A stretch of DNA of 43,026 nt from NCBI GenBank assembly GCA_011523835.1, contig WTFZ01000078.1:1-43026 (forward strand), written 5' to 3'. The DNA comes from Synechococcus sp. CO36386bin_29. GTDB taxonomy: Bacteria; Cyanobacteriota; Cyanobacteriia; PCC-6307; Cyanobiaceae. A program made the translations under genes and the position numbers. Below, piece after piece: positions 42,502 to 43,026 of this stretch (its first letter is position 1; each line of letters opens with the position of its first letter). The notes beneath the pieces are model-generated. The model saw nothing but the letters and a program-made list of their open reading frames with translations. It did not search any database and was not told the DNA's origin.

Positions 42502-43026
42502 TCAAGGCAGGGCTGGATGCTGAAGCCCCCTGGTGTTGACGTGGATGGAATACACGGTGTCCCAACTGCACAAGAACAGTCGGTTGCCATGAACACCACC
42601 GAAACAGAGATTGCTGACGAGGTGCGGCGTGGAAATGCGCCCCAGCAGGGATCCATCAGGAGCGATGCAGTGCACACCATTACCTGCGCTGCTCCAGACG
42701 TTGCCCGCCTCATCCACTCGGATGCCATCGGCATTGCCGTTGTTCACCCGGTGGAAATCCCGTCGTTCCTCCAGTCGCATGCCACCATCCACCACATCGA
42801 ACACATGAATCCGTCGATCGGCAACGGGATCGTCCGGGGCTCCGGTATCGACGACGTACAGCAGAGATTCATCCGGAGAAAAAGCCAGGCCATTCGGGCC
42901 AGGCACATCATCCGGGGATGTCATCGCCTGCAACGAGCCATCCGCTGGATCAAAGCGATAGACCACTGGAGGCTGCAGCGAGGACCGCCGCCCGCCCTCG
43001 TAATCATTGATCAGCCCATAGAGCGG
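42502..43026 (-). CDS. SMP-30/gluconolactonase family protein, 5' end outside window
   Basis: The C-terminal 174 codons of a six-bladed beta-propeller of the SMP-30/gluconolactonase/LRE family, which hydrolyses sugar lactones such as gluconolactone. The frame is open to the right edge, and PLYGLINDYEGGR at the edge is followed by DDVPGPNGLAFSPDESLLYVVDTG, the conserved propeller metal-site region (Asn and Asp ligands). NADGIRVDEAGNVWSSAG follows, also characteristic. The end reads DTVYSIHVN. It is first in the visible minus-strand unit with the Nif11 and GlcG-like genes. The true start is not in the window. Confidence 0.92.
   Translation of the reverse strand, partial: PLYGLINDYEGGRRSSLQPPVVYRFDPADGSLQAMTSPDDVPGPNGLAFSPDESLLYVVDTGAPDDPVADRRIHVFDVVDGGMRLEERRDFHRVNNGNADGIRVDEAGNVWSSAGNGVHCIAPDGSLLGRISTPHLVSNLCFGGVHGNRLFLCSWDTVYSIHVNTRGLQHPALP

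Noticed and set aside
34947..43026. tRNA-Leu as attachment site of an integrated island
   Set aside because: The position next to an accessory-looking block is suggestive, but no integrase gene and no repeat of the tRNA 3' end was seen in the window. The right edge of any island would be outside.

Overview
This window comes from a picocyanobacterium, most likely the marine Synechococcus/Cyanobium lineage. The evidence is the gene content: NDH-1 subunits NdhD and NdhL, plastocyanin next to cytochrome c6, a cyAbrB regulator, a Ycf51-like protein, cyanobacterial DUF proteins (DUF3007, DUF2214, DUF4332), a glycogen branching enzyme, an intron-free tRNA-Leu(UAA), and several Nif11-domain genes. 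The DNA is moderately GC-rich and tightly packed. Many neighbours overlap by 1-4 bases, and several convergent pairs overlap at their 3' ends. No rRNA genes, insertion sequences, CRISPR arrays or prophage were seen.

Bases 1-4500 (+) hold the 3' end of ndhD, an M3 oligopeptidase and an unrecognised 490-aa protein. Bases 4480-14560 (-) form one compact run that reads from tamB through a ROK sugar kinase, proA, folB, a lipase-like hydrolase and DUF6629 to two membrane proteins, the last with a hydrolase-like domain. Bases 14620-23820 (+) hold ycf51-like and DUF4332 genes, a small secreted protein, a CocE/NonD hydrolase, a secreted DUF3887-like protein, glgB (with a strong terminator), hemE, an NAD(P)-dependent epimerase, petE (with a terminator), petJ, and a small Nif11 gene fused to petJ by an ATGA overlap.

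Bases 23820-29180 hold a small hypothetical gene, clpB, a QueD/PTPS-like gene, hisIE, a metzincin-like protease and a DUF2214 membrane protein. Bases 29180-34890 hold an AT-rich leader and a sigma-70 family factor, small hypothetical genes, a PsiE-like membrane protein that overlaps a Nif11-cupin fusion by 146 bases, a DUF3136-like gene, a second c-type cytochrome, a YciI-like gene, cyAbrB, and the trpA-DUF3007-ndhL group.

After tRNA-Leu(UAA) (34947-35032) comes a block that looks like accessory carbohydrate oxidation: an 898-aa GH63/MGH1-type glycoside hydrolase, a GMC oxidoreductase with a four-cysteine cluster, DoxX, a two-domain VOC protein, a glucose-dehydrogenase-like SDR, a GlcG/HbpS-like protein, a third Nif11 peptide, and an SMP-30/gluconolactonase cut by the right edge. 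Together these could release a sugar from a glycoside and oxidise it through a lactone; that pathway is inferred.

The most unusual theme is three different Nif11-domain genes in 19 kb: a stand-alone domain coupled to petJ, a Nif11-cupin fusion, and a leader-like peptide inside the sugar-oxidation block. No visible RiPP-modifying enzyme or C39 transporter lies nearby.
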